Position numbers and translations under genes: made by a program. This document shows, piece after piece, positions 1 through 7,755 of a stretch of DNA of 47,083 nt. The DNA comes from an uncultured Clostridia bacterium (GTDB lineage: Bacteria; Bacillota; Clostridia; Christensenellales; Aristaeellaceae), in NCBI GenBank assembly GCA_934675735.1, contig CAKURR010000019.1, positions 1 to 47,083 of the forward strand, in the 5' to 3' direction. Each line of letters opens with the position of its first letter. Position 1 is the first letter of the stretch. The notes beneath the pieces were generated by a model. It saw only the letters and a list, made by a program, of their open reading frames with translations, searched no databases and was not told the DNA's origin.

Positions 1-63
1 CAGCATGGGGGCTGTGCCTGGGAGAGTAGGAGGCAGAGCGCAAAAGTTGCTTTGCCCTCCGTT

Positions 64-183
64 ACGTCCTATCCTCCCGGGTCGTGTTCAAGCCAACGTG
101 CGCCATTGTACTTGGTTAGGATTTTGCCTGCCGCCCGCTGTGCGGGATTCAGGCAGGCAAAATCACCCGGGAGAGTAGGACGT
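64..183. repeat. Nested palindrome with the shared CCCGC-GCGGG apex
   Basis: Three nested arms are visible. The outer arms 64-82 and 165-183 are imperfect inverted copies (ACGTCCTATCCTCCCGGGT against its near complement). The middle arms 120-132 and 152-164 (GATTTTGCCTGCC / GGCAGGCAAAATC) pair perfectly. The apex 133-151 is GCCCGCTGTGCGGGATTCA, identical to the apex at 38818 and differing by one base from that at 25549 on the other strand. The stems differ between the three loci while the apex is kept. Confidence 0.8.
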
Positions 184-258
184 TGCTGCGGGATTTTTGC
201 GAGGCGGCGTGGAAGCCGTCCTCCATATACCGCAATACCGCAAACCTTCCATAACCTC

Positions 259-286
259 GGCGGACGCGCGATGCGCGCCCCTACAT
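259..286 (+). repeat. Short GC-rich dispersed repeat, copy 1
   Basis: The sequence GGCGGACGCGCGATGCGC followed by a CCTACAT end recurs at 11297-11323 with one or two changes, and a diverged reverse copy lies at 32316-32340. All three are between genes. Its origin is unknown. Confidence 0.65.
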
Positions 287-447
287 TTTTTGAATGAATT
301 TGCTTAACATTATAAAGAAAAGTCTTTTCAACCTTCCTATATCTATTTGCTTTCAAAAAAGATTCAAAAGAACTGTCGTCTAAATGTGAGAAATCCATGT
401 TATTTTACGTCATACAGGTGAACACAAAACCGACGGGAGGAATGCCG

Positions 448-1710
448 ATGAAACGATGGATGGTCACACTTGGGGCGATGCTGCTTATACCGAATTTAGC
501 AGCGGCAAGCGGCAAGATGGTTTCGGTTTCGGAACTGCGGGAGCAGGTCGAAACGATGGGGCGGTGGCAAAAGACCTATCAGGCGCAGGGGCGTACGGTC
601 GAGGTGGATATCCCGATTATCGTGCCGGATGTCGATGAAATGCCTGTCATGGCGGCTGAGCCGTGGCGGCCGTTTGACGAAGAATCTTGGGCGCCGTGGC
701 AGCATATTACCGAAATCGAGGAGCGCGGCGGCGGAGAGGTCATCACCTATTATCGCTGCGGGGATGCGGGGCTGTACAGTTTTCTCAATCCGAACAGCGA
801 GCAGGAACGGATGACGCGCATCTACATGTCCAAATATCCCATGGATGACGCGGAGAACATCACCAGCAAGGATTACATGCAGATTCGATGCAACAGTGCG
901 GACGTGAGGCTGAATGCGGACGGAAGAGCGCTGGAAAGAACGGGCAAAAGCTATGATTACCGCTCGATGAACCCCGCAGAATGCTATGCGGAGGACAGCG
1001 ATGTTTCCGTCGGCGAAGCGGAGCAAGGCCTACGCGATATTTTGACGTATTACTACGGCGAAACCGATACGGATATCGAAGTAGATTACGTGCGGGTGCT
1101 CGGCAGGGGACGGGATAAAAGCGGGAAGGTCTATGACAAAAACCCGATGGGCAGCTATGACTTTCACTTTTGGCAGACAATTCGGGGAATCCCGCTGATG
1201 AATCAAGCGGTTTCGATACACAAGACCTTTGCGAAAAACGGCGTGCCGACGACCGAATTGGAAAGAATCGCTTTGCTGGGCGAGAATCGGGCGGAAATCG
1301 TGAGCCGTTCGGAGGGCTACGAGGTGTTTGTGACGCCGGTTCGCCCGACTGAGGCGATCACCGACGATGTGCCGCTGCTTTCGGCGGAAGATATCCTGCA
1401 CAGCATTGAAAAATACATCCAAAACGGAACGATTCCCAACGTGTATTCGCTTCGGCTGGGCTATGTCTGCTATCTGGCGGATGAAACGACGGGCGGGTTC
1501 ATCCTCTATCCGATGTGGCGGGTGGAATGCGATTACGTGAAAGGCGATGTTCCCTACGCCGCCAACCCGATGAGCGACGATTACAGAGACGGTTTTGATT
1601 TTACCGATTTGTATGTGGACGCGCAGACGGGCGAGGTCATCACGGACGAATTGACGAGCGTGGCACAGGAGGTCTGCCCGACAATAATCACATGGAAAGA
1701 CGTTCGGTGA
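448..1710 (+). CDS. Secreted protein of unknown function
   Basis: A 420-residue protein with a signal peptide (basic start MKRW, hydrophobic to about residue 20, likely cleavage after LAAA). The start is the ATG at 448, preceded by CGGGAGG at 434-440; the in-frame ATG at 397 lacks a ribosome site and would bury the signal peptide. The mature part is acidic and soluble with no membrane segment. The C-terminal quarter has a PepSY-like pattern (MWRVECDY, then LYVDAQTGEVI), which suggests an extracytoplasmic fold of the kind found in DUF6034-like clostridial proteins, but I do not recognise the family firmly. It stands alone: about 230 bases and a promoter separate it from the next gene. Confidence 0.75.
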   Translation: MKRWMVTLGAMLLIPNLAAASGKMVSVSELREQVETMGRWQKTYQAQGRTVEVDIPIIVPDVDEMPVMAAEPWRPFDEESWAPWQHITEIEERGGGEVITYYRCGDAGLYSFLNPNSEQERMTRIYMSKYPMDDAENITSKDYMQIRCNSADVRLNADGRALERTGKSYDYRSMNPAECYAEDSDVSVGEAEQGLRDILTYYYGETDTDIEVDYVRVLGRGRDKSGKVYDKNPMGSYDFHFWQTIRGIPLMNQAVSIHKTFAKNGVPTTELERIALLGENRAEIVSRSEGYEVFVTPVRPTEAITDDVPLLSAEDILHSIEKYIQNGTIPNVYSLRLGYVCYLADETTGGFILYPMWRVECDYVKGDVPYAANPMSDDYRDGFDFTDLYVDAQTGEVITDELTSVAQEVCPTIITWKDVR

Positions 1711-1759
1711 CCTGTGATTCTATAGCTTCTTCCTATCGATACACATCATCCATAGGTAT

Positions 1760-1788
1760 TAGACAAATACCCATCAACATGGTATGAT
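1760..1788 (+). promoter_or_regulatory. Promoter of the metQ-like/msrA unit, with overlapping inverted repeat
   Basis: -35 TAGACA (1760-1765), 17-nt spacer, -10 TATGAT (1783-1788). The inverted repeat GGTATT/AATACC (1755-1760 and 1766-1771) brackets the -35 box and could be an operator. The roughly 150-nt leader after it shows no SAM-box or T-box core that I can identify. Confidence 0.65.
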
Positions 1789-1942
1789 ACTTGCATCGAC
1801 AAACAAAGTCGAAAAAAACAGACGATGATGGAATGATAGACGATGAAGAAATACACCGTTCGCGTGGGCAGAGCGATTGACCGAATGTGAGAAGGCGCTT
1901 GTCTCTCTTCTTCACACTGACATCAATCAAAGGAGCATCATG

Positions 1943-2872
1943 ATGAATAAGTTCTTTAACCGCTGCCTCACGCTTGGCCTTGCCGCCGCGCTGACCCTGA
2001 CGACCGCCGCCGCGCTGACCCTGACGACCGCCGCCGCGTCTGCCGAAACCGTCAAAATCGCCTACGGCGACAACGCGATTGACACCGCGCGCGTCATCAA
2101 AATTCTGGAAGGCGAAGGCTTTCTGGAGGTCGATCCCTCGGTGGGATACAGCGCGGAGCTGAAGGATATCACGAAATACAACTACGACATCGAGCTGGTG
2201 CCTGTGACGAGCACGACGCTGGTCGGCACGCTCGACGATTTCACCGCGTCCTTCATCAACAACACCTACGCTGTGCCCGCGGGCTTCTCGCCGAAGGACG
2301 ACGCGATTCTCCGCGAGGTGCAGGCCGAAGGCTCCGAAAACCCGTACCGCAATATCCTCGCCGTGCGGACGGAGGACGTGAACAGCGATTTCGCGCAGCA
2401 GATTCTGGATGCGTATCATCAGCAGAACGTCGCGGAATACCTGCTGCTCAAGTACAATTACGCCAACCTCCCCGCGTTCGACTATGACGCGGAGTTCACG
2501 CCGGACGAGAGCATTCTGGCGACGTATGACGATTATAAGCCGTCCAAGGAGGGCAAACGGGTCGTGAAAATCGGCGTGGTCGGCGGCAACAATGACCAGT
2601 TCAAGGTTGTGCAGAAGAATCTGGACGACGCGGGCAGTGATTTGTATATCGAGCTGGTGGAGTTTGACCTCTACAACCTGCCCAACGAGGCGTTGCACAG
2701 CGGCGATATCGACATGCACGCCTGCGTGACGCAGACCTATTTCGAGAGCGACGCGGCCGCACAGGGCTTCGACGACCTCTCGCTGCTGGGCTACACGATT
2801 ATCGCCCCGCTGAGCCTGTATTCCCACAAGGTGAACTCCGTGCAGGAACTCAAGGATTTGGCGGCGAAATAA
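1943..2872 (+). CDS. MetQ/NlpA-family binding protein with circularly permuted lobes
   Basis: A 309-residue extracytoplasmic solute-binding protein of the MetQ/NlpA type, expected to bind methionine or a related ligand for an ABC importer. The order is unusual. Residues 37-181 match the C-terminal half of ordinary MetQ (DTARVIKILE, INNTYAVPAG, NPYRNILAVR, AYHQQNVAEY), and residues 207-309 match the N-terminal half (VVKIGVVGG, VVQKNL, YNLPNEAL, YTIIAPLSLYS, ELKDLAAK). Ordinary MetQ has these in the reverse order, joined where this protein ends and begins. The ligand-loop region (DMHACVTQTYF) departs from the usual LNAFQHYAF. The signal peptide ends in ASA with no lipobox cysteine. AAGGAG at 1930-1935 favours the ATG at 1943 (1940 is also possible). 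No metN or metI lies nearby; msrA follows after 34 nt. Confidence 0.85.
   Translation: MNKFFNRCLTLGLAAALTLTTAAALTLTTAAASAETVKIAYGDNAIDTARVIKILEGEGFLEVDPSVGYSAELKDITKYNYDIELVPVTSTTLVGTLDDFTASFINNTYAVPAGFSPKDDAILREVQAEGSENPYRNILAVRTEDVNSDFAQQILDAYHQQNVAEYLLLKYNYANLPAFDYDAEFTPDESILATYDDYKPSKEGKRVVKIGVVGGNNDQFKVVQKNLDDAGSDLYIELVEFDLYNLPNEALHSGDIDMHACVTQTYFESDAAAQGFDDLSLLGYTIIAPLSLYSHKVNSVQELKDLAAK
1982..2029 (+). repeat. 24-bp tandem duplication inside the signal peptide
   Basis: Two exact copies of a 24-bp unit (1982-2005 and 2006-2029) encode AAALTLTT twice within the hydrophobic core of the MetQ-like signal peptide. The repeat is in frame, so gain or loss of a unit changes only the length of that core. 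Confidence 0.95.
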
Positions 2873-2906
2873 ACGAAAAGTTTGAACCGAAAGAGGGACG
2901 AAAAAC

Positions 2907-3431
2907 ATGCTCAGGGAGATTTATCTGGCGGGCGGCTGCTATTGGGGCACGGAAAAGTTTCTGGCGAGTTTGCAGGGCGTGACGCAGACCGAGGTCGGTT
3001 TCGCCAACGGCTTTGTGGAAGTGCCGAGTTATGACACGGTGAAGCACACGGAGACGGGCCACGCCGAAACCGTTCACGTGACCTATGACGATGCAGTCAT
3101 TCCGCTTGAAACGCTGCTGGAGCTGTTTTACAACATCATCGACCCGACTTCGCTCAACAGGCAGGGGCTGGACGCGGGCACGCAGTATCGCACGGGCATT
3201 TACACCGTGAACGACGCGGATTTGGCCGCCGCCAAGCGCTCGCTGGAGAAGCTGCAAACGCGGTTTGACAAGCCCGTTGTCGTGGAGTGTCAGCCGCTGG
3301 ACTGCTTCTACACGGCGGAGGAATACCACCAGAAGTATCTGGATAAGAACCCGGGCGGGTACTGCCACGTTTCGCTGGGTATGATTCAAAAGGCGAAGGC
3401 GTGGAAGCCCGGGGACGATACGAAGCTGTAA
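2907..3431 (+). CDS. msrA: Peptide methionine sulfoxide reductase A
   Basis: A 174-residue MsrA, the usual length, which reduces the S-epimer of methionine sulfoxide in proteins and free methionine sulfoxide. The active site is GGCYWG with the catalytic cysteine at residue 11 (Tyr replaces the common Phe). Other family marks are GFANG, TGHAE, HDP-like IIDPTSLNRQG, GTQYRTGIY, FYTAEEYHQKYL and a C-terminal GYCHV that can supply the resolving cysteine. There is no signal peptide, so it is cytoplasmic. It lies 34 nt after the MetQ-like gene with no terminator between, so the two are probably one transcript linking methionine (sulfoxide) uptake to repair. No msrB is present here. A bidirectional terminator follows. 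Confidence 0.95.
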   Translation: MLREIYLAGGCYWGTEKFLASLQGVTQTEVGFANGFVEVPSYDTVKHTETGHAETVHVTYDDAVIPLETLLELFYNIIDPTSLNRQGLDAGTQYRTGIYTVNDADLAAAKRSLEKLQTRFDKPVVVECQPLDCFYTAEEYHQKYLDKNPGGYCHVSLGMIQKAKAWKPGDDTKL

Positions 3432-3443
3432 ACAGAATAGAGA

Positions 3444-3483
3444 AACCCCGCGCGGTACACGTAAAAGTGCGCCGCGCGGGGTT
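3444..3483. terminator. Bidirectional terminator between convergent genes
   Basis: A 12-bp perfect stem, AACCCCGCGCGG (3444-3455) with CCGCGCGGGGTT (3472-3483). Flanking A- and T-rich bases on both sides fit use by msrA (+) and the SnoaL-like gene (-). Confidence 0.85.
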
Positions 3484-3491
3484 CTTCTGTC

Positions 3492-3860
3492 TTACCGTAT
3501 CTTCGTTCCGATATGCATATCCTGCCGCCATTGGGGTGCGTCGCCGTCATCGCCCCAATATTCGTCGATGGAGGCGATTCTGCCATCGGCGATGCGGATG
3601 AACGACGTGACGTGAAAGGAAAGCGGCGGTTTGGCGGTATGCACGTGCGTCACGGTGACGGTGCAGTCCTCCGCCGCGGCGATGCGCTCGATTTCGCCGT
3701 TCCAGACCCCGGGGTATTCGCAGTTGGCGCGGATAAATTCTTCGACGGTGAAATGTTCGTTGGTGTTGTGCCAGTTGACATACGCGTCGGGGAGAAAGCA
3801 GGCGCGAATGGCGTCTGCATCCTGCCGAAGGACGGCGGCCCAGTAAGCGTGAATATCCAT
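3492..3860 (-). CDS. SnoaL-like (NTF2-fold) protein
   Basis: A 122-residue protein of the SnoaL-like/NTF2 superfamily: an N-terminal helix pair (YWAAVLRQDADAIRACFLPDAYVNWHNTNEHFTVEEFI), a beta-rich middle (HVTSFIRIADGRIASIDEYWGDDG) and a conserved WGD-type end. Members are small polyketide cyclases, isomerases or ligand-binding proteins, and the substrate cannot be told from sequence. Its ATG overlaps the stop of the DUF4179 gene by one base (TGATG), so it is translationally coupled as the third gene of the sigma factor operon. Confidence 0.8.
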   Translation of the reverse strand: MDIHAYWAAVLRQDADAIRACFLPDAYVNWHNTNEHFTVEEFIRANCEYPGVWNGEIERIAAAEDCTVTVTHVHTAKPPLSFHVTSFIRIADGRIASIDEYWGDDGDAPQWRQDMHIGTKIR

Positions 3861-5194
3861 CAGTGTACCTCCACGGTAAAAGCCATTCCTCGTTCCTCTT
3901 CCGTCGGCTCGTAATCATCCGCCATCCAGTTGTTTTCCTCGGTCAGATGATCGGGCAGAATCGGCGTGAAGGTGACGGATTCGGCGGGCTGGGTGAGCGT
4001 ATACACGCCCGAGAGCAGCAGCGAACCGTCCGTCTGCATCGAAACGGATGTGCTCTGCGCGAACGCCTGTCCTTCGGGCAGGGTGAGTTTGAAATCAAGC
4101 GAGGGTTCGCCCGCTTCAAACGCCGCGGCGGCGGAAACGTCGCCCGAGCGCGTGACGGTCATTTCGTATTCAAGGCGGGCAAAGGTAATCGCCAGCTTGG
4201 TGAGCGTGCAGGTATAATCGCCGACGGAGAAGGTCTGCGGCGACTGGATGGAGGCGATCGGCGCGCCGTCGGTGACAAAACGCGCGGTCAACTGCTCGGA
4301 CAGGCTGAATGCGCCGGAAGCCGTCAGCCTCGTGCCGAGATCGGCCTGCTCCCACTGCGCGGCGGTCATGCCGTCAGGCACGGGCAGCGCGAACGCATAA
4401 TCCATCAGGAAGCCGACCGAATCGATCAGAATACGCCCCTCGCGATAGGCGTTCAGGCAGTCCTCCGTGGCGGTGTTCCATGTGTAGGAAACGCCGCCGT
4501 CTTCCTCCTCGGTGACGGTATACGGCGCATCCTCAAGCGCAAACACGGGATGCAGCACGTCGAAGGTCAGCGACCATTGAACGGGCTTTTCGGGATGGGG
4601 GAGCGCCGCAAGGAGCGAAACATCCAAGCTGTAATACCCCTGTTCGGCCTTGCCGATGCCGCGGGCGGGCATGAAGATGCCCTCATACAGCCCGAAGCCC
4701 GACAGACTGGCGGACAGACCGTAGGATTCATCCTCCGAAACCTGCTGAAAGCCCGTGACGGCGGTCGGGATGACCTGCCCCGCCTGCATCGCCGTTACGC
4801 GCGGATAGAGATAGACCTCCGGCGTGCCCGCGATGTGGGCGATATCCAGCGAGAAGGAGAGGGACGAGCCGTCGAACACTGCGTCGTTCACGGTGACGGT
4901 CGCGCTCTGCGCCGTCAGGCGCTCGCCGATGGGCAGAATATGCTGCTGATAGGCGGCGTTGTTTTCCTGCTCTGCGTGGAAGCGGAGCACGCCGAAATAG
5001 GCTGCCGCGCCCGCCGTCGCGGCCAGCAGCAGCGCCAGCAGGGCGAAGGCCAGCGAATAGGAGAGTTTGCGGCGCATATGGAGGGGCTGATTGGAAAGGC
5101 GCGCGCGGCGCAGGGTATCGGCCTGCATCTGCGGCGTGAACGTCAGGCCGGACAGACGGGTATCGACGGCTTTGCGAATCGGATTATCGTTCAT
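3860..5194 (-). CDS. DUF4179 membrane protein, likely anti-sigma factor
   Basis: A 444-residue protein with a short basic cytoplasmic region (about 1-45), one membrane segment (about 47-69, SLAFALLALLLAATAGAAAYFG) and a large extracytoplasmic beta-rich part. It fits DUF4179-type proteins that follow ECF sigma genes in Firmicutes and are presumed to hold the sigma factor at the membrane. It overlaps the sigma gene by 11 nt, which fits a sigma/anti-sigma pair. I chose the ATG at 5194, 6 nt after an AAAGGTGGGG site; a TTG one codon earlier is also possible. The signal it senses is unknown. Sigma control is inferred from gene order and family, not from a motif. Confidence 0.8.
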   Translation of the reverse strand: MNDNPIRKAVDTRLSGLTFTPQMQADTLRRARLSNQPLHMRRKLSYSLAFALLALLLAATAGAAAYFGVLRFHAEQENNAAYQQHILPIGERLTAQSATVTVNDAVFDGSSLSFSLDIAHIAGTPEVYLYPRVTAMQAGQVIPTAVTGFQQVSEDESYGLSASLSGFGLYEGIFMPARGIGKAEQGYYSLDVSLLAALPHPEKPVQWSLTFDVLHPVFALEDAPYTVTEEEDGGVSYTWNTATEDCLNAYREGRILIDSVGFLMDYAFALPVPDGMTAAQWEQADLGTRLTASGAFSLSEQLTARFVTDGAPIASIQSPQTFSVGDYTCTLTKLAITFARLEYEMTVTRSGDVSAAAAFEAGEPSLDFKLTLPEGQAFAQSTSVSMQTDGSLLLSGVYTLTQPAESVTFTPILPDHLTEENNWMADDYEPTEEERGMAFTVEVH

Positions 5195-5705
5195 CAAGAC
5201 CCCACCTTTCCAGCTCCGGCTTGAGGCGCGCCTGCGCTTTTTTCAGTCGGCGGTAAAATCCGGATACCGTCATGTGCAGCGCCTTGGCGCACTCGGCGGC
5301 GTTCATGTTTTGGTAATAGTGAAGCAGCAGCACCTCGCGGTATTTCGGCTCGAGTGCCATCACTTCGCGCAGCACGCTGTCATCCCGCTCGGCGAACTCG
5401 CACGCGGCGGGCGGCAGATCCTCGAGCGACACGCTCCTGTCCGTGTGGCGCAGCCACGCGGCGCGGAGTTGATCCCGACAGGTGTTGACGGCGATGGAGA
5501 CCAGCCACGTTTTGGCGTATTCGCGTTGGCGCAGAGTGTGCAGGCGCTTGTAGGCTTTCAGAAAGACCTCCTGCGACGCATCCTCGGCCAGCGTGCGATC
5601 CTGCAAAATGACGTAGCACAGGCGGAGAATGTCGTTGCCGTAGGTCTGCATCAGTTCGCCGAGCAATTCATCCTGTTTCGCGCGCGAAATCGCGGCATGC
5701 TGCAC
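5184..5705 (-). CDS. ECF-type RNA polymerase sigma factor
   Basis: A sigma-70 family protein of 173 residues, the size of ECF sigma factors, with region 2 (LRLCYVILQDRTLAEDASQEVFLKAYKRL, then a KTWLVSIAVNTCRDQLR stretch) and region 4 (ALEPKYREVLLLHYYQNMNAAECAKALHMTVSGFYRRLKKAQ). It directs RNA polymerase to a regulon that probably includes its own operon. The start is GTG at 5705: the ribosome site AAGAAGGTGA (5711-5720) is close to ideal and sits 5 nt before it. The GTG at 5714 lies inside that site and cannot be the start. DUF4179 and SnoaL-like genes follow with overlaps. Confidence 0.9.
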   Translation of the reverse strand: MQHAAISRAKQDELLGELMQTYGNDILRLCYVILQDRTLAEDASQEVFLKAYKRLHTLRQREYAKTWLVSIAVNTCRDQLRAAWLRHTDRSVSLEDLPPAACEFAERDDSVLREVMALEPKYREVLLLHYYQNMNAAECAKALHMTVSGFYRRLKKAQARLKPELERWGLDER

Positions 5706-5723
5706 GTTGTTCACCTTCTTACT

Positions 5724-5753
5724 GATTAGACGATGGGGCGGAGAAAAAAGTGA
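5724..5753 (-). promoter_or_regulatory. Candidate autoregulatory ECF promoter
   Basis: Read on the minus strand, TCACTTTTTT (about 5744-5753) is followed about 12 nt later by CGTCTAATC (5724-5732). CGTC-type -10 boxes are typical of ECF promoters, and ECF operons are commonly autoregulated. This is an inference from position and a weak motif. Confidence 0.35.
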
Positions 5754-5772
5754 CCGCTTTTTGAAAAAGCGG
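5740..5772 (-). terminator. Terminator of the glycosyltransferase gene
   Basis: The stem CCGCTTTTT/AAAAAGCGG at 5754-5772 is followed on the minus strand by a T-rich tail (5744-5750). It lies just after the glycosyltransferase stop and overlaps the presumed sigma promoter. Confidence 0.7.
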
Positions 5773-5783
5773 CGGAAAAAGTT

Positions 5784-6593
5784 TTAATCCAGATCCTTCG
5801 CCGTGGCGACGAGGTAGCTGTAAATCTGGAGCTTATACCGATCGTATAAGCCGAGCTGCACATACAGATCCTTGTAATATTTGAAGAGCGAAGCCTTCGT
5901 CGTCACCACCTGCGCGGGGTTGACCGACGCGCTGAGCGAATGCTTGCGGCGGCGGGCGTAATAATACAGCGGCGTGCGGATGGCGTAGAAGCTTTCGGCA
6001 TAGCGGATGTAGGAAAGGTTGAAGAGCATGTCCTCCGACCAGGTAAATTCCTCGTCGCAGCGGACATTGTGTGCCATGATGATGTCGCGGCGGTAGAGCT
6101 TGTTCCACATCACGCCGTAGTAAAAGCTGGCCGGCTCTTCCATCAGACAGCGGGCGAACTGCGCCTTATCCATCTTGGTATACGGCTGCATGAAGCCGTG
6201 CACGATCGTCTTGCCGTCCGGCATGACGGAACAGTAGTTGCAGATGACCAGGTCGGCGCCGGTTTCCTCGGCGGCTTCCACCAGCAGGCGCGTGGCGTTC
6301 GGGTCGAGCTGGTCGTCGGAATCCACAAATTGCAGATATTTGCCTTTCGCGCGCTCGATGGCGACGTTGCGTGTGCCCGAAACGCCGGTGTTTTCCTTGT
6401 CGATGATGACCACGCGCGGGTCGAGCCGCGCATACATCCGACAGATTTCAAGGCTTGCGTCGCTGGAACCGTCGTTGACGAGCAGCACTTCAAGATTTTG
6501 GTAGCGCTGGTGCTTGATGCTTTCCAGACACGGAACCATGTCCATCGCGGAATTGTAGATGGGCACGATGATGGAGACGAGCGGGCTTTCCAT
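5784..6593 (-). CDS. Family 2 glycosyltransferase
   Basis: A 269-residue GT-A fold glycosyltransferase that transfers a sugar from a nucleotide-sugar to a surface polysaccharide or similar acceptor. It shows VSIIVPIYN at the start, LLVNDGSSD (nucleotide binding), NTGVSGTRNVAIERAKGKYLQFVDSDD with the metal-binding DSD, and the later ICNYCSV and WNKLYRRDI stretches common in EpsJ/CpsJ-like enzymes. GGAGGT at 6603-6608 sets the ATG at 6593; the longer open frame upstream is not coding. It is shorter than many EpsJ-like enzymes and stands alone rather than in a polysaccharide cluster, so the acceptor is unknown. Confidence 0.88.
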   Translation of the reverse strand: MESPLVSIIVPIYNSAMDMVPCLESIKHQRYQNLEVLLVNDGSSDASLEICRMYARLDPRVVIIDKENTGVSGTRNVAIERAKGKYLQFVDSDDQLDPNATRLLVEAAEETGADLVICNYCSVMPDGKTIVHGFMQPYTKMDKAQFARCLMEEPASFYYGVMWNKLYRRDIIMAHNVRCDEEFTWSEDMLFNLSYIRYAESFYAIRTPLYYYARRRKHSLSASVNPAQVVTTKASLFKYYKDLYVQLGLYDRYKLQIYSYLVATAKDLD

Positions 6594-6627
6594 ACGCACG
6601 AGACCTCCGATGCGTTGATTTTTTGTT

Positions 6628-6656
6628 ATTATACCATAGACGCGGCAAAAGAAAAA
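6628..6656 (-). promoter_or_regulatory. Extended -10 promoter of the glycosyltransferase
   Basis: Minus-strand TGGTATAAT (TATAAT at 6628-6633) is an extended -10 box 35 nt before the gene. The -35 region is only T-rich and weak, which fits an extended -10 promoter. Confidence 0.6.
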
Positions 6657-6784
6657 GAAGAAAAGCAGACCTTCCGAACGCTTTTTGAAAACAGGTTTGC
6701 ACGATTTAAGCTTTTGCCATGCAGAAACGAAAGAAAGTGAACCGAATCGCCTCGAAAAATGAAGGAAAACGGGCCGAAAACCGT

Positions 6785-6813
6785 TTGACAAACGCAGTTT
6801 TTCAGCGTATCAT
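6785..6813 (+). promoter_or_regulatory. Promoter of the tandem transaminase genes
   Basis: -35 TTGACA (6785-6790), 17-nt spacer, -10 TATCAT (6808-6813), 38 nt before the start codon. Confidence 0.75.
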
Positions 6814-6851
6814 AAAGCGTGTCAAGCACGGAAATCAAAGGAGACTGCAGC

Positions 6852-7706
6852 GTGGAAAATATTGCTTATTACAACGGGAAAATTTCCTCCATCGAGGATA
6901 TGATGATTCCCATGAACGAGCGCAGCAGCTATTTCGGCGACGGCGTTTACGACGCCATGTTCACCGTTGAGTATGTGCCGCTCCAGCTGGATGACCATCT
7001 GCGACGCTTCTATCGCAGCGCGAAGAAGATTGAAATCGATATTCCCATGCCGTTTGAAGAACTTCGGGCAATGGTGCTCGATTTCTGCAAAAAAATCGAC
7101 AGCCCCGACGCGATGGCCTATGTGCAGGCGACGCGCGGCGTGGGTATGCGCGGCCACGCGTACCGCTTCGCGGGCGATACGCCGAGCCTGTGGGTCTGGG
7201 TCAAGCCGGATATGCTCGACCCGATGGATAGGAGCTATAAGGCCATCACGATGGAGGATACGCGCTATTTCCATTGCGATATCAAGACGATTAACCTGCT
7301 GCCCGCCGTCATCTACACCCAGCGGGCAGAGGAAGCGGGCTGCGACGAGACGATTCTCCACCGCGGCGACCGCGTGACCGAATGCGCGCATTCCAACGTG
7401 CATATACTGAAAGACGGCGCGCTGAAAACCGCGCCCTGCGACAACCTGATTCTGCCCGGCATCACGCGCGCGCACCGCATCGCCCAGTGCAGGGCAATGG
7501 GCATTTCGGTGATTGAGGAGCCGTTCACCGTGCGGGAGATGATGGAGGCGGACGAAATCTTCTTCACCAGCGCCAGCGCGCTGTGCTGCCGGATTGAGGA
7601 AATCGACGGCCAAAAGGTCGGCGGCCGCGCGCCCGAGCTGATTGCAAAGATTCAAAAAGCGGCGTGGGACGAAGCGCTGGAGGAAGTGCGGCAGATTAAC
7701 GGGTAA
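6852..7706 (+). CDS. Class IV aminotransferase, D-amino acid transaminase-like (first paralogue)
   Basis: A 284-residue PLP enzyme of fold type IV, probably a D-amino acid transaminase. Lys145 in CDIKTINLLPAV is the PLP lysine and Glu177 in DRVTECAHSNVHIL is the residue expected to contact the PLP ring nitrogen; both fall at the positions known for bacterial D-amino acid transaminases. LILPGITRAH binds the phosphate region. The start is GTG at 6852, 8 nt after AAAGGAG (6837-6843), and it gives an N terminus (MENIAYYNGKI) that aligns with the next gene (MKNIAYYNGKI). D-alanine/D-glutamate supply for peptidoglycan is the usual role; a branched-chain or aminodeoxychorismate lyase role cannot be excluded. 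Confidence 0.85.
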   Translation: MENIAYYNGKISSIEDMMIPMNERSSYFGDGVYDAMFTVEYVPLQLDDHLRRFYRSAKKIEIDIPMPFEELRAMVLDFCKKIDSPDAMAYVQATRGVGMRGHAYRFAGDTPSLWVWVKPDMLDPMDRSYKAITMEDTRYFHCDIKTINLLPAVIYTQRAEEAGCDETILHRGDRVTECAHSNVHILKDGALKTAPCDNLILPGITRAHRIAQCRAMGISVIEEPFTVREMMEADEIFFTSASALCCRIEEIDGQKVGGRAPELIAKIQKAAWDEALEEVRQING

Positions 7707-7755
7707 ATTCCCGCTTTGCGCCGATACAACCATGTGAACAGAAAGGCGGATAAGT

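Larger units (their letters stand above)
1..447. other. Non-coding leader with palindromes
   Basis: No convincing gene is seen here; the open frames have no good start signal and read through repeats. It holds the nested palindrome at 64-183 and a short GC-rich dispersed repeat at 259-286, followed by an AT-rich stretch (about 290-420) that probably contains the promoter of the next gene, although I cannot fix a clear -35/-10 pair. Confidence 0.6.

Noticed and set aside
69..398. A 109-codon open frame on the minus strand near the left edge
   Set aside because: It runs through the palindrome and the short GC-rich repeat, and has no ribosome site or recognisable product.
1789..1939. A SAM or T-box riboswitch before the MetQ-like gene
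   Set aside because: Methionine genes often have one, but I find neither the SAM-I core elements nor a T-box motif, and no terminator hairpin with a T-run.
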